A stretch of DNA of 64,000 bases from Pyrenula massariospora (lineage: Eukaryota; Ascomycota; Eurotiomycetes; Pyrenulales; Pyrenulaceae), in assembly GCA_021030905.1 (NCBI GenBank), contig JAGFMI010000006.1, positions 620,001 to 684,000 of the forward strand. Reading direction: 5' to 3'. This document shows positions 45,584 to 55,725 of this stretch, in pieces (within the stretch, counting starts at the first letter, position 1; each line of letters begins with the position of its first letter). Both the position numbers and the translations under genes were made by a program. The notes below the pieces were generated by a model. It saw only the letters and a list, made by a program, of their open reading frames with translations. It had not been told where the DNA came from and did no database searches.

Positions 45584-45980
45584 TTATGCTAAGCACTTTA
45601 AAATACTTTTGAGGTTCTTGACTTAACGAGTAGACAAGTGGCCGGTGAAATCACGTGGATCTCAGCCGCCGTTGCTTGCTTTCCTCAATTGGCAGATCAG
45701 GGGCAAGAGCACGGACCATGCCATAGCTTCCTCGTCCTGTACCCTCACTCTCGTGCTTGAATCAATGGCAGCCCAGATTTGCGTCACTAACTTGCCTGTC
45801 AGAGGCATCGACTTGAAACTGCTGAATGTAATTTATTCTGCTTGCATATCGATGATAAAGGATGCTTTCTCCGTGACGCCCTTTCGCAGCTCACCGTCGA
45901 ATCAATCAACTATTCTAATGAGACCGTGGAGGATTAGGGCGTGGTAAGGGTGGATTGCATCAACAGCTTAGCCGCTCAGA
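45584..45980. other. Intergenic region
   Basis: 397 bp between the P450 stop and the NPR2 start. Nothing was recognised. Confidence 0.5.
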
Positions 45981-47507
45981 ATGTCTATCAAGGCAATATT
46001 CTATGCCAAGTTCGACACTCAAGAAGGTTCACCTTTCCGTTTCCTCCTTTGGACATTAGCCAACCATTTCACAGGCCCAAAAGTTGTTCATCAAGTCCCT
46101 GAAGACTCCATCATTCCCTTGTCATCCCCAGACGTGTCCACATTCGTATCTTTCCCAGATATCTCATTCTTTGTAATTCCCCGTCAAGAGCTCTGCGGAA
46201 ACCTAATTCAGTTCTGCAAAGAAGGCTATCGCATTCTAGGCTATCCTATTTGCATCAAGTCACCCCACTACGACCGCAATGAATTCATATTCAATTTTTG
46301 TATTATACTAGCAGAAGATGAAGCTTTCAGCAGCTACAAGTCTGTTGTGCAGAAGCTAGCCAATCTGATGAAGGGCCTAGAAGAGCAGAGCCGATTTCTC
46401 AGCACCGATCCCAGCAAGCCAGGGGAAGGAAAAATCTATAGCCTATGCGAAATACTCATGGAGGACCTCAATAACTATTGTGAATGCATGATTCCCATAG
46501 ATGGCCTCAATACCCTCAACATCAAGCTCTTCCCCACCTATGCCCCTCCTCCGCCCGTGAAAGCCTGGCAAGTCCCTCTCTTCACCATCCGCCCAGAAAC
46601 TCTTATGGACGAGAATTGGGACCTCACAATGCAGCGAATAATCCCTTACGTCAACGGGGTCTCCTCCGTAAAACAGATCGCCCTCCTCGCCGACGCAGAC
46701 CTCTCTCTCACCCGCAAGTGCATCAAACATCTACTCTACTACGGCTGCCTCCTCCTCCTAGACATCTTCTCCTTCTCCGCCATCTACGCCCCCACCGCAG
46801 AGTTCTCCCGCACCATCGCCAGCGACCCGGACATGCAGCGCGAATGCGCCCGGTACGTCAACACCGCCTTCGCACCGCAAGCCCTATCCGCAGACCGAAC
46901 CGGCGCGCCGGCCGCAGGAGAAGCCAGACGCCATGCCCCACCACCACCGGACGACATCTGGCCGGTGACCAGCTCCGGCCGCCCCATCGACGGCGTCGGG
47001 ATCGTCGAGCTCTTCGCCGCGCTCCGCCAGGGCCAGAGCGTCCGCCAGTGGTACAGCGCGCACACGGACAGGCTGGCCAACGTCGACGTGCGCCGCTTCC
47101 TCACCTTTGGCGTCATCAAGCGCTTCGTGTACCGCGTGCACAAGTACGCGTTTGCCACGGGGCATGCCAGGAGCAGCGCCGCCGCGCCACCGCCGCCGTC
47201 GTCGTCAGCTATGGGGTTTTCTTCTTCCGCGAAGGGCGGCGGCGGGAGAGTGGGGAGGGGGAATGGGGATGCGGCGGCGGTGAATGCACTGGCGAGGTCG
47301 ATGGAGAGTGAATTCCAGATGACGGATGAGGATGAGGCGTGGGGGGATGAGGATGGAGAGGTGGAGATTGACGATGAGGTGCTGGCGCAGTATTTGGATG
47401 GGAATCATTGCTTTGATCAGATCTGCACGGAATTAGAGATCAGTGAGAAGGAGCTGATTGCGAAGATCAAGAGATACCCTGGTGAGGTGCAGATTATTCA
47501 CCGTTGA
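45981..47507 (+). CDS. npr2: Nitrogen permease regulator 2 (GATOR1/SEACIT subunit)
   Basis: Two exons, 45981-46026 and 46075-47507, give about 492 residues. The 48-nt intron is stop-free, so unspliced reading stays open, but splicing restores the conserved FDTQEGPKVVHQVPE. Further blocks are CIKSPHYDRNEFIFNF, YSLCEILMEDLNNYCECMIPID, NWDLTMQRIIPYVNG and LTRKCIKHLLYYGC. The C-terminal winged-helix end contains LDGNHCFDQICTELEISE. Npr2 with Npr3 and Iml1 restrains TORC1 when amino acids or ammonium are limiting. An acidic and Gly/Ala/Pro-rich insertion lies at about residues 290-450. From about 46490 to 47300 the codons are strikingly GC-rich at third positions compared with the 5' part and the neighbours. 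It converges with NGG1. Confidence 0.92.
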   Translation: MSIKAIFYAKFDTQEGSPFRFLLWTLANHFTGPKVVHQVPEDSIIPLSSPDVSTFVSFPDISFFVIPRQELCGNLIQFCKEGYRILGYPICIKSPHYDRNEFIFNFCIILAEDEAFSSYKSVVQKLANLMKGLEEQSRFLSTDPSKPGEGKIYSLCEILMEDLNNYCECMIPIDGLNTLNIKLFPTYAPPPPVKAWQVPLFTIRPETLMDENWDLTMQRIIPYVNGVSSVKQIALLADADLSLTRKCIKHLLYYGCLLLLDIFSFSAIYAPTAEFSRTIASDPDMQRECARYVNTAFAPQALSADRTGAPAAGEARRHAPPPPDDIWPVTSSGRPIDGVGIVELFAALRQGQSVRQWYSAHTDRLANVDVRRFLTFGVIKRFVYRVHKYAFATGHARSSAAAPPPPSSSAMGFSSSAKGGGGRVGRGNGDAAAVNALARSMESEFQMTDEDEAWGDEDGEVEIDDEVLAQYLDGNHCFDQICTELEISEKELIAKIKRYPGEVQIIHR

Positions 47508-47711
47508 CAAAAAAAGCAATGACCAAGAGGCTATTTACACATTGGCCGCCTCTATGCTCTTTAAAGATCTAATGATGCTGGTATGTTGATCTCACCACGC
47601 CGTGGGAAATGCCGTGAATCACTTTCACCGCAGATGCACGTACTCTTTTCAGCAGAAAACCCAAAACTCATAGGGGCACCGAAAATATATCACCAGCAAT
47701 CGAGTTTCGGA

Positions 47712-49868
47712 TCACTCTGTCTCCTCTTCTAGACCCTCCTGCTCCGCCTTCTCATACGAAGCCATTACAACCGGGTCCCACAGACTCTGCTCCTTGCCTG
47801 GTACTACACCTGAAACGCCCTCGAATACCGGCCCAATGGATTCTTGCCATCTTCTTCTTCGATCCATCAGCATCCTCGCCTGGTCGCCAATATCCCGCTT
47901 CGCAACGCCTATTCCCCCGGCACCAACGATGTGACTACCACCGCCTGCACCACCAGGCCTAGGCTTCCCATGCTGACCTTTCTTGCTTTTCCCGAGCGTC
48001 CGTGTCCGCTTGAGGTAAGCCTGCTGCACCTGGCTGTCGAGGTCTTCGTGGATGGTGTTGTATTCTTGAAAGGCAAGCCGTTCACGTGCGATTTCGAGGA
48101 GCCGCACTTTGCGAGCGCCATTTGAAATCATTTTAGCGCGTAGTTCGCGTTGGAGGAGACGAAGCCGCTCTGAGATATCATCGTCATAGTGGCCGTCGTA
48201 GTCAGGGTTGTCCTCAGGCGCTAGGAACCCTACGTGGCGAAGCTCGAGCTTCAGGCGGTCATCTGTTTCTAGATAGGACATTTTCACGGGAGGTGCGGCA
48301 GATGATTTGGAACCACCATTTGCTAGATCGGCCACTGCGGTAGAAGGTGGAAGTGGTTTGTCCTCTCCACCAAAACCATTCGGAAGGTCAAGATCCATTC
48401 CTCCATTCAGACTGTCATTCAGATCGCCATGTCCGTTCGTCAGGCCACCATTAGCCTCACCTGGATCACTGCGGTGCTCGAAGCGTAAGAGCGATAATAT
48501 ACGGCTTGTAAGGGGTCCAGGAGAGACCTCATCGATACCAACGTTGTCGTCATTAATTTGTTCAACACTTCCTCTGGGCTGGTTTGGATCAAGCTTTGGC
48601 GAGTCAGAAGGTGAGATACCGTCTTCTTCAGCCCATGACTTCGTGTAATGTTTCTTAGCTCGAGGAACAGGAATGAACGGCGTCGTTCTATCGCCCTACG
48701 TTTGTTAGACAAACTTTCGCATGACAGTCAGGACTACCCACCCTCTCTCTAAGAAAGGCGATATCTTCTTCGGTCAGCAGCCGAGTGTATGGATCGATGT
48801 AAGACAAAAAGGTGTTGATATTGACCTGATTGCTCGGCTTTGCGTTGCTGAAGTCCTTGTCAGGAGGAGTTCCCGCAATTTGATCTGTGAGGTCCTTTGT
48901 TGGGAACGAAGTAACACTGTATATTTCCTTCTTTTCCTCGTCCGTCATCCCCGGGGTGACTTCACGAATGTGATAGATGACAGGGTCCGGAGCCAATGGA
49001 TCTGGAAAGAAGGCTTGTGACACTACTGGAGCTGCTGGCGGCGGTTGTTGCTCGCTCATTGGACTATCGCCCGATGCAGCCGACTTAGCCGGCGATTGAT
49101 GACTCTCCAGATCTGGCGCAGCTTCAGGCGATTGAGGCATTTCCGAAAGAGATGAGCTGCCTGGACTCAGCTTCGCTCGCTTTGAGGGCGAAGGGCTATC
49201 CATTAGAGCACGTGGTGTGTGAGGCGACCGAGCTCCACGTCGCTCAACATCTTCTGCAGCACAGTCGTCAACGCTGACACAAGCTTCGCTGACATGGAGA
49301 TCTTACCTTCTGTTTTGATTTCCAGACCATCCTGTCTCGCAAGTCCATGAGCGCCATGGGTTAGAGGTCGTGGGTCCTGCTCGTCGTGTGCGCTGCCCCT
49401 GTCCGGTCGCCTTTTCTTGTTCTTGTTTGATTTGGCCATTCTCATCTCCTCCTCTTCGTCTTCGGCCTCCTTTTTTGTTCGGGCGCGGCGCTCCTCTAGC
49501 TCTCGTTCCCTCTGCTGCTGCTCACGCTGTTCCTGCACCACAATCTGCCGTCTGGAAACCAAGTCTCTCAAAGCCGTATCACACACCCTCACCCTTTCTT
49601 CCGCATATTTTCCCAGCGATCTCAGCTGATCTACTAGTTTTTCGAGATATCGAGGATCGGGTGCCGCGGTACCAGAACTAAGTCGTTCGTATACCTCGGC
49701 GTACTGAATGTCTGGAGCAAGGTGTTGTTTGGTAGCATCAGAATCGAGATAGGCAGGTACAGTGGAGGATGTAGGAGCACTCAAGACCGAACTGGGAGTC
49801 GTATTGCGACTGCGCGATCCACGAGCATCGCGGGCCTTGCCTTTTCCTTTGCCTCCCTGCGGCGGCAT
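47712..49868 (-). CDS. ngg1: SAGA/ADA adaptor subunit NGG1 (ADA3)
   Basis: Three exons, 49307-49868, 48742-49253 and 47712-48695 (introns 53 and 46 nt), give about 685 residues. What look like three separate frames join in phase into one protein. Exon 1 starts [19 protein letters not shown] and ends in [16 protein letters not shown]. Exon 2 holds [21 protein letters not shown] and [16 protein letters not shown]. The junction to exon 3 restores [16 protein letters not shown] followed by [12 protein letters not shown]. The C-terminal domain with [14 protein letters not shown] is typical of Ada3/Ngg1. Ada3 bridges Ada2-Gcn5 to the rest of SAGA and stimulates nucleosome acetylation; GCN5 lies 26 kb away. 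An ATG at 49203 begins a false independent start inside exon 2. Confidence 0.93.
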
Positions 49869-50782
49869 AGTGAGGGGACGCGTCTGTCGGAAAGATTAGG
49901 AAAGTGAAGTCGAAACGCTATTAAGGGGATAAATCAAGGATAAGCAGTTAATAGTATGAGCACTTATCCAAAATGTCTAACGACTGACGTCGTCAGGTAC
50001 GTCCATCGAGGTTGTTCACAAAGCCATAGGAAGCAGCCCCAAGGCTGAGGAAGCAAGTGGGCTGTCCGGGAATTTGTGATTGGGTGGCGACGCGCAATGG
50101 TTCGTGGAGCTTTGGGGCGACCACTGGCGACCTCCCCCGCATGATGTGCGTTATCCGCTTGTCGCGCGAGATGAGACTCCACGATCTGACGTCCACGACG
50201 TCCTGCCCAGCCTCTCCACGCTCTCCGCTGCCAACCACGCCTTTTCAACCACGGCTTCCCAAAACATCTTGGCCCAGGCAGATAAACGTCCTCCGCTCGC
50301 CTCACGGTTCAGACGATCATTTATACATTACTGGCTGTTTCGTCAAAATATCGCCAGCCCCGGCGGCCTTTTTCTTCTTCCACCTCCACGCTTATCTTCC
50401 TCCGACACCTGCCGCTTCTATCGTCGTAGAGCCTGCCGCTTCTATCGTCGTAGAGCCTGCCGCTTCTATCGTCGTAGAGCCTGCCCGCTGAATTGCCGTG
50501 ATTTACTAGAAATGGACTTGGGGACAGGTTGCTGATGCCCGCCATGTGAGGACGCAAAATAAGCAAGATGAGTACGAAATCCCTTCAATATGACACTATC
50601 CTAGAAATGCAGCAATTCTTTATTTTGTTCTCCAAGATGCTGACACTTTTGGTGCAACACAGCGGCCAATTCGTTTGAGGCTCACGTTCAAGCTTTCCTC
50701 GGCAATCAGATCGATGCGCCTACATTGAGCCCTGTCACCCTCAGTGTGAGAGACATCAAATCCTTTTTTAACCACACTGCTG
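49869..50782. other. Divergent region upstream of NGG1 and the RING gene
   Basis: About 0.9 kb. It contains a 24-bp tandem repeat (50411-50482) and a possible signal-peptide exon of the downstream gene beginning at ATG 50608 (MQQFFILFSKMLTLL). The 5' end of that gene is unresolved. Confidence 0.5.
50411..50482. repeat. 24-bp tandem repeat, three exact copies
   Basis: Unit GCCGCTTCTATCGTCGTAGA+GCCT is repeated three times without mismatch. The unit is 8 codons long, so any frame through it stays periodic (AASIVVEP in one frame). No gene is supported here, so it is treated as a minisatellite in the NGG1/RING spacer. Confidence 0.92.
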
Positions 50783-52501
50783 ATGCACGAATTGAAGTCG
50801 AATGTCTCCTTTGATGCTCCTAGCAATCCAAATATTCGGACTTTATCGGCCAATACTGGCGGGAAAAACAACCGCATCGAAGGCTTGCTATATGTTCCAG
50901 ACCTCCTTCCTCTGGACCCATGCATTAACATTACGCAACCCTTTTTCCCAAACAATGTCACCCGTCGCAAAGACCTGCCCCCAAAGGACTTTCCGCTGAT
51001 GGCGTTAGCGCCATGGGCCTCTATCAATTGCACAGAATCTTACCTTGCGGCGGCGAGCTTTGACAACGTCAGTGGCTTCATCTTCTACAAACCGGATAAC
51101 TCTACAGCGGAACCACCGGCCGTAAGCGATCCAACGTGGACCTTGCATGACGGTGGAAGATGGAAGTCGATATACGATTTCCCTGTATACGCGATTCCAG
51201 GAATTAACGGCACACTCCTAATGAATAAGCTCAGTGAATATTCTGGAAATATCAGCAGCATTCCTAAGGGTGAAGACATCCAGGCAGAGCATCCAGGCTA
51301 TGAATTGGCCAGGCTCACAGTACGAGTGAACCAAAAAATTGGCGCACAACTGCCAAGCTTGTGGGTTTTCCTTATCATTGTTCTTGGGTGCTTAATAGGA
51401 ATCGTGGGCTTGACCTCCTGCGTCATGCACTTGCTACAACGCAGACGACGCGTCTCCCTTCGACGGCGCGTATTGGCTGGCGAAGTAGATCTTGAGGCTA
51501 TCGGCGTGAAGAGATTCAATGTTCCGAAAGATTATCTGAATAAAATACCTCTGGTTGTCTATAAGGCAAATTCAGCGACCAAAGATTCGCCTCACTTATC
51601 ACATCCGACGAGTGTCGAGCACGACGGCCCTGCTGATTTGACGAGCGACACCATCTCAAAATTAAATCAAGTGCCCACCGAAGTTGCAGGATACCCGTTG
51701 AAGCATGAATCAGAGGTTTTCTACTCTCAGCCAACATGTCCCATTTGTCTCGATGATTTTGCAGACAATGAGACCACCGTCCGAGAACTTCCTTGTCGGC
51801 ATATATTTCATCCAGAGTGTGTGGATGGATTCCTACAAAATACCAGCAGCCTCTGTCCGATGTGCAAGAAAAGTGTGCTCCCCCGTGGTTTCTGTCCAGC
51901 TGTCATTACAAATGCTATGGTCCGCCGCGAGAGACTAGCCAGGGCCATAGCCGAGCGTGACGGCCGGACCACGATAGCTCTTGAATCTCCCATTGACCAG
52001 ATCATTGCCGCCGAACTCCGACGCCGAGGTCTTTACGGACGACCAATACGGCAGGAAAGAGTGCGCTCTATCGGCTCTCAGGCTCCAACAGCCCCTTCGC
52101 AGCGAAGTCGTGCTAGTTCTTTTGGAAATATAATTAGCATCCCTCGACGTGTGAGCCAGGCAGTCAGTAGCGGGAGGAGAATTTCCAGTGCTCCGACTTC
52201 GAACACAATTACCGAAATGCGTAGCATGAGCACTGCTTCGAGACGTAGCCCTGTCGAAGCCGTTCCCAGCCATCCTCCACCAGCGGAGAATCATTCTGAG
52301 GAGACCTCGAGAAGGAGAGCTTCAGCGGCGAACCGGCTTATGGACCTCGTATCTCAGAGAAGGACTGGCGAGGATGAGGAGATGGAAAGGGAGAGGAGAA
52401 TGCCGAAATGTAGGTCTTTGCTTTGGTAAAAAGCTGTCCAGTCGCTGACTTTCATTTTAGGGCGAAGAGCTGCTGGCAGAATATTTCCCAATTTTCGATG
52501 A
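50783..52501 (+). CDS. PA-TM-RING type E3 ubiquitin ligase (5' end unresolved)
   Basis: The main exon is open to 52409; a last exon at 52461-52501 follows a 51-nt intron and ends PKWRRAAGRIFPNFR. From ATG 50783 the product is about 555 residues. A luminal region with many N-glycosylation sequons (NVSF, NITQ, NVTR, NCTE) resembles a protease-associated domain (GLLYVPDLLPLDPC). A membrane helix (WVFLIIVLGCLIGIVGLT) and a basic cytosolic segment follow. The RING-H2 finger (CPICLDDF ... LPCRHIFHPEC ... CPMC) is complete. Such proteins ubiquitinate cargo in the endomembrane system. A signal peptide is expected but absent from ATG 50783; an exon at 50608 is a candidate. The Ser-rich tail after the RING is probably disordered. 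Confidence 0.85.
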
Positions 52502-52874
52502 TACCATTTTGCCGAATTTTCTATTGCGCGACCGCGCTACTTTGTTTTTATATCTTGGGTGACGAAATTCGATTTATACCGATCCCCTTTTGCGCATGGC
52601 GTTGGTGGCGAATAGTAAAACGATTTGGACAAGGCAAGTTAGGTTCGAGATGCCTCCAGATATAGTGTTGTGTACAGATTGGCTCAGTGATGAGCTTGAC
52701 GGTCTGAGTGCCGAAGGAGCAGATTAGGATGATTTAGAAGTCTGACAAGTGGTCACGCCTAATGGAAATGAGGACTTGGATATATTTCAAATACTAAACA
52801 TTGTATCCACGAGATCGATCCTGTGCTATTATTCAACTCGATTGGCTTTGCTGGCTCAGCAAAGTCAGCTACGC
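52502..52874. other. Convergent intergenic region
   Basis: 373 bp, AT-leaning, between the RING and oxygenase 3' ends. Nothing was recognised. Confidence 0.5.
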
Positions 52875-53993
52875 CTACCCCTCTTTCGTATTCTTCTCCA
52901 CAACTCCTCTGGCAAACTCCCCGAAAGTGGTGCCATTCTCCAAATCCACCACCTCACCTAAATTGGGCTGCGTGAACACTGCCAGCGTGTTTCTCGCCAC
53001 CATCCCGGCGCTCCCTCCTTGCCCCGGCCTCGCACCGCGAACGTAATGCGGAACGGCCCTGAAACGACCTTTCGTGATCAATTGCAGTGCCTCGCCGGTC
53101 TGGAAAGCAAGGCAGTCACGGGGAATGGCGATCTTGTGCTTTTCGGAAGTCCGGCTGCGAATGTAGAGGCCAGCGAGAGGATCAGGGCTGGATGGAAGCT
53201 CGGGGAGAGGAGAGGCTGGGTTGTTCTGGGTCGGTCGTGCTGTGGCTTCGTCGACGTACATGGCCGACGTGAGGCCGGTGAGGCAGCCGTGGTCTAGGTG
53301 CGTTGCGCACCAGTCGTCGTCATTGTTGCCATTTACACTGCCTACGTCGCCGTTGCGCAGTGAGGCTGGCTCCGGTGGAGGAAAGTAATGTAGGAGGCGG
53401 GCTTTTGTGGTCAGGCTAGTCTTGACCACGTGCTCGAGATAGCCCGCCTTGTAGCCCTTGACCTTTTCAATGGCGTATCGATCGCATGCTCGAGCGACGA
53501 GCACGGCAGTGTCGATTATTAGAGTGCAGAGCTCTTCGATGCTGGGCCGGAAGGTAGGGAGTTGGTCATGTTTCGGCCAGATGTTTGGCGCTGTGTACTC
53601 GGGAAAGGTTGGGAAGTCTTCCGCCGGCGCGGAAGCGAGATCTGGGGATTGGTAAAAGGCGCAATTGACGTAGTAGCTACCTTTCAAAGTATCGACAACG
53701 CCTGGACGAAGGGTCTCCTTTCCGTGGGACCAGCCTACAAGATACTTGGCTGGGGCGTTGGTGAGGGAGTCAAGATCTTGTTTTGGGAGGTTGGCAAGAT
53801 GGGAGGCGTTGGACAAAGCCTGGGCGCGGAGGGTTTTGAATTTCTCAGGAAGACCTTGGACAACTATTATACCCAGTGATGTTGGACCGAAGGCTTCTTC
53901 AAGTGTATCGAAAGAGACTTCTCCCGCTTGCAGTTCGTCAAGGCTGACAGTAACCGCTTGACCAGGCATTGGAATGCGGCTGCCTGCCATCAT
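52875..53993 (-). CDS. 2-oxoglutarate/Fe(II)-dependent oxygenase family protein
   Basis: Single exon, 372 residues. The isopenicillin-N-synthase-like fold is indicated by an N-terminal VSLDELQAGE...GIIVVQGLP segment and the iron triad H232-x-D234 (THLDHGCLTGLTSAMYVD) with H316 (RAVPHYVRG). The candidate 2-oxoglutarate-binding Arg is R334 in ARNTLAVFTQPN. The NCAFYQSPD and EYTAPNIWP blocks recall a conserved eukaryotic subgroup of these oxygenases without a known substrate. Two Met codons at the start (53993 and 53990) differ by one residue. Codon use is GC-rich at third positions compared with the RING gene. No biosynthetic partner lies adjacent; the divergent neighbour is FRG1-like, 310 bp away. 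Confidence 0.85.
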   Translation of the reverse strand: MMAGSRIPMPGQAVTVSLDELQAGEVSFDTLEEAFGPTSLGIIVVQGLPEKFKTLRAQALSNASHLANLPKQDLDSLTNAPAKYLVGWSHGKETLRPGVVDTLKGSYYVNCAFYQSPDLASAPAEDFPTFPEYTAPNIWPKHDQLPTFRPSIEELCTLIIDTAVLVARACDRYAIEKVKGYKAGYLEHVVKTSLTTKARLLHYFPPPEPASLRNGDVGSVNGNNDDDWCATHLDHGCLTGLTSAMYVDEATARPTQNNPASPLPELPSSPDPLAGLYIRSRTSEKHKIAIPRDCLAFQTGEALQLITKGRFRAVPHYVRGARPGQGGSAGMVARNTLAVFTQPNLGEVVDLENGTTFGEFARGVVEKNTKEG

Positions 53994-54303
53994 GGACTTC
54001 TAGACCGTAGGGTTGAGGGAAGATGAGCGTAGATAGAAAGCAGATTCGCCGCTCAGTGGCGGCTCCAGCACACAATCACATGATGGAGCAGTCTGGTACC
54101 TGAACTTCAATGCGCCGGCAATTTTGATGAACGATTTCTTGATCGCGTTGCTCCTCCGTCACATTGACCCCACAGCTGGCCGCGCTATCGTCGGGCGGCT
54201 CCGATGACGAGGCTAAGCTACCTAATGCAAGGTACAGTATATCCGTAGACCTGACTTCGCGGAAATCCTGATATTTCCTGCGTCACAAAGCCTTGAGCGG
54301 AAC
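53994..54303. promoter_or_regulatory. Divergent upstream region of oxygenase and FRG1-like genes
   Basis: 310 bp between start codons, the shared promoter. No specific motif was recognised. Confidence 0.5.
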
Positions 54304-55131
54304 ATGGTCAAACCCCTCAGCTTCAAGGGCGACAAGAAATCTAAGAAAAGGACGCATGCCAGCATTAACGATGACACCAAGGATCTCGCTGTCACCCAGG
54401 CCAAAACGATTAATTCTACGCCTGCAGAACCCACCGAAGATGACTCCTGGGTCTCTGCCGACGCGCCATCTGATCTGAGTGGACCGACCATATTTGTGTT
54501 AGCTACAAGTCCACCCACTGCCCTGTCTTGCGATTCGAATGGAGTCGTTTTCACCCTTACTCTCGAGAATATGGTCGAGAAGGACCCTTCCACAGCCGAA
54601 CCCCATGATGTTAGACAGGTGTGGGTCGCAACAAGAATTGCTGGAACGGACACGGTGACCTTCAAAGGCCATCATGGCCGGTATCTAGCGTGTGATCGCT
54701 TTGGCATCCTTGGCGCAAAGCGCGAGGCTGTAAGCGCGGAGGAGTCTTTCAAGTTACTGCCCCTACCTGACACCCCTGGGTTCTTCGCGCTGCAGACACG
54801 TACAGAGGGAGGAGAGGACAGGTTCTTGACGGTAAATGAAGATGACTCCAAGAAAGGGAAGGGTCCAGAAGTCCGCGGTGACGCGACAGAATTCTCATTC
54901 GACACTGGAATTAGAGTCCGAATGCAGGCACGGTTCAAGCCACGCTTGAAGGCAAGTAAAGAAACAAAAGCGCGGGAAAAGATAAGCCGTAAAGAGTTGG
55001 AAGCTGCTGTGGGCAGGAGACTTGATGAGGACGATATTCGCCGGTTGAAGAAGGCCAGGCGAAAAGGAAACTATCACGAAGAAATTCTCGATGTCAGGGT
55101 AAAAGGCAAACATGATAAATTTGCATCTTGA
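54304..55131 (+). CDS. FRG1-like nucleolar/actin-bundling family protein
   Basis: Single exon, 275 residues. A basic N-terminus (FKGDKKSKKRTHAS) is followed by the FRG1 beta-trefoil-like domain: DDSWVSADAPSDLSGP, DVRQVWVATRIAGTDTVTFKGHHGRYLACDRFG, REAVSAEESF and FFALQTR. The C-terminus is strongly basic (FKPRLKASKETKAREKIS, RRLKKARRKGNYHEEILD) and may serve nucleolar localisation. FRG1 proteins bind F-actin and RNA and are linked to RNA processing in animals; a fungal role is not established to my knowledge. Length and domain order are as expected for the family. Confidence 0.9.
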   Translation: MVKPLSFKGDKKSKKRTHASINDDTKDLAVTQAKTINSTPAEPTEDDSWVSADAPSDLSGPTIFVLATSPPTALSCDSNGVVFTLTLENMVEKDPSTAEPHDVRQVWVATRIAGTDTVTFKGHHGRYLACDRFGILGAKREAVSAEESFKLLPLPDTPGFFALQTRTEGGEDRFLTVNEDDSKKGKGPEVRGDATEFSFDTGIRVRMQARFKPRLKASKETKAREKISRKELEAAVGRRLDEDDIRRLKKARRKGNYHEEILDVRVKGKHDKFAS

Positions 55132-55725
55132 ACCCTACCGTTTCTTACAGGTTAGAACCGTCTCTTCCTGATTTTGTTGGGCATATTCCGAAATGGGATT
55201 GGGTTTAGGATGCTAGGTCTATCTTGTCTAAACAACTAGAATGGCAGTGCTCCCTGGCATCGTCTCCAAATCTGATAAGCAAGGAAGAGACTGGGAAACC
55301 GAAGCGCCATTTGCTTGAAGGCAATGGAAGGGAGAGAGAGATTGAGATTACTTGATTAAGATGGGAGCTACGAGATCAACAAGCGAGGCGAAGCCGCAAG
55401 AGCTGTTGAGGGGATGGAGTATTGTATCAACTATTATGTTGCTCCCTGCTGAGGAGCTTGTCAATTATTTGATGCGCTAAATGTAGCGATCTTTTTGCCT
55501 CCCTTCATCTGCTCAACAAGCAAATAGCCTTAAACCCCCAAAATTCTTTCATAACGCCTGGCTGTCATCTGTGATGAAGGCGCGAGAAGTATCCGCGACG
55601 TCTTAAGGTGAGAAAGCTGTCCCGTACTGCAACGCCGAGCCAACCACTGAAATGCTAAGGCATAGAATCAAAGCCGTAGCTTGAACCCTCCAAATGTAGG
55701 TTCCCTTTTCTACCTACGGAATCTT
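55132..55725. other. Convergent intergenic region
   Basis: 594 bp. Nothing recognised beyond ordinary 3' flanks. Confidence 0.5.

Noticed and set aside
46784-47158. Antisense frames inside NPR2
   Set aside because: By-products of the same GC-rich codon bias; composition is non-protein-like.
46484-47311. 275-codon + strand frame overlapping NPR2 in another frame
   Set aside because: Extremely Arg/Pro/His-rich translation, caused by the GC-rich third positions of NPR2; no family, no independent start context.
49203-49868. Frame 49203-49868 as a separate gene from the frame ending near 48690
   Set aside because: A clean GT-AG intron and matching phase join them into NGG1, and the joined protein has the expected family order.
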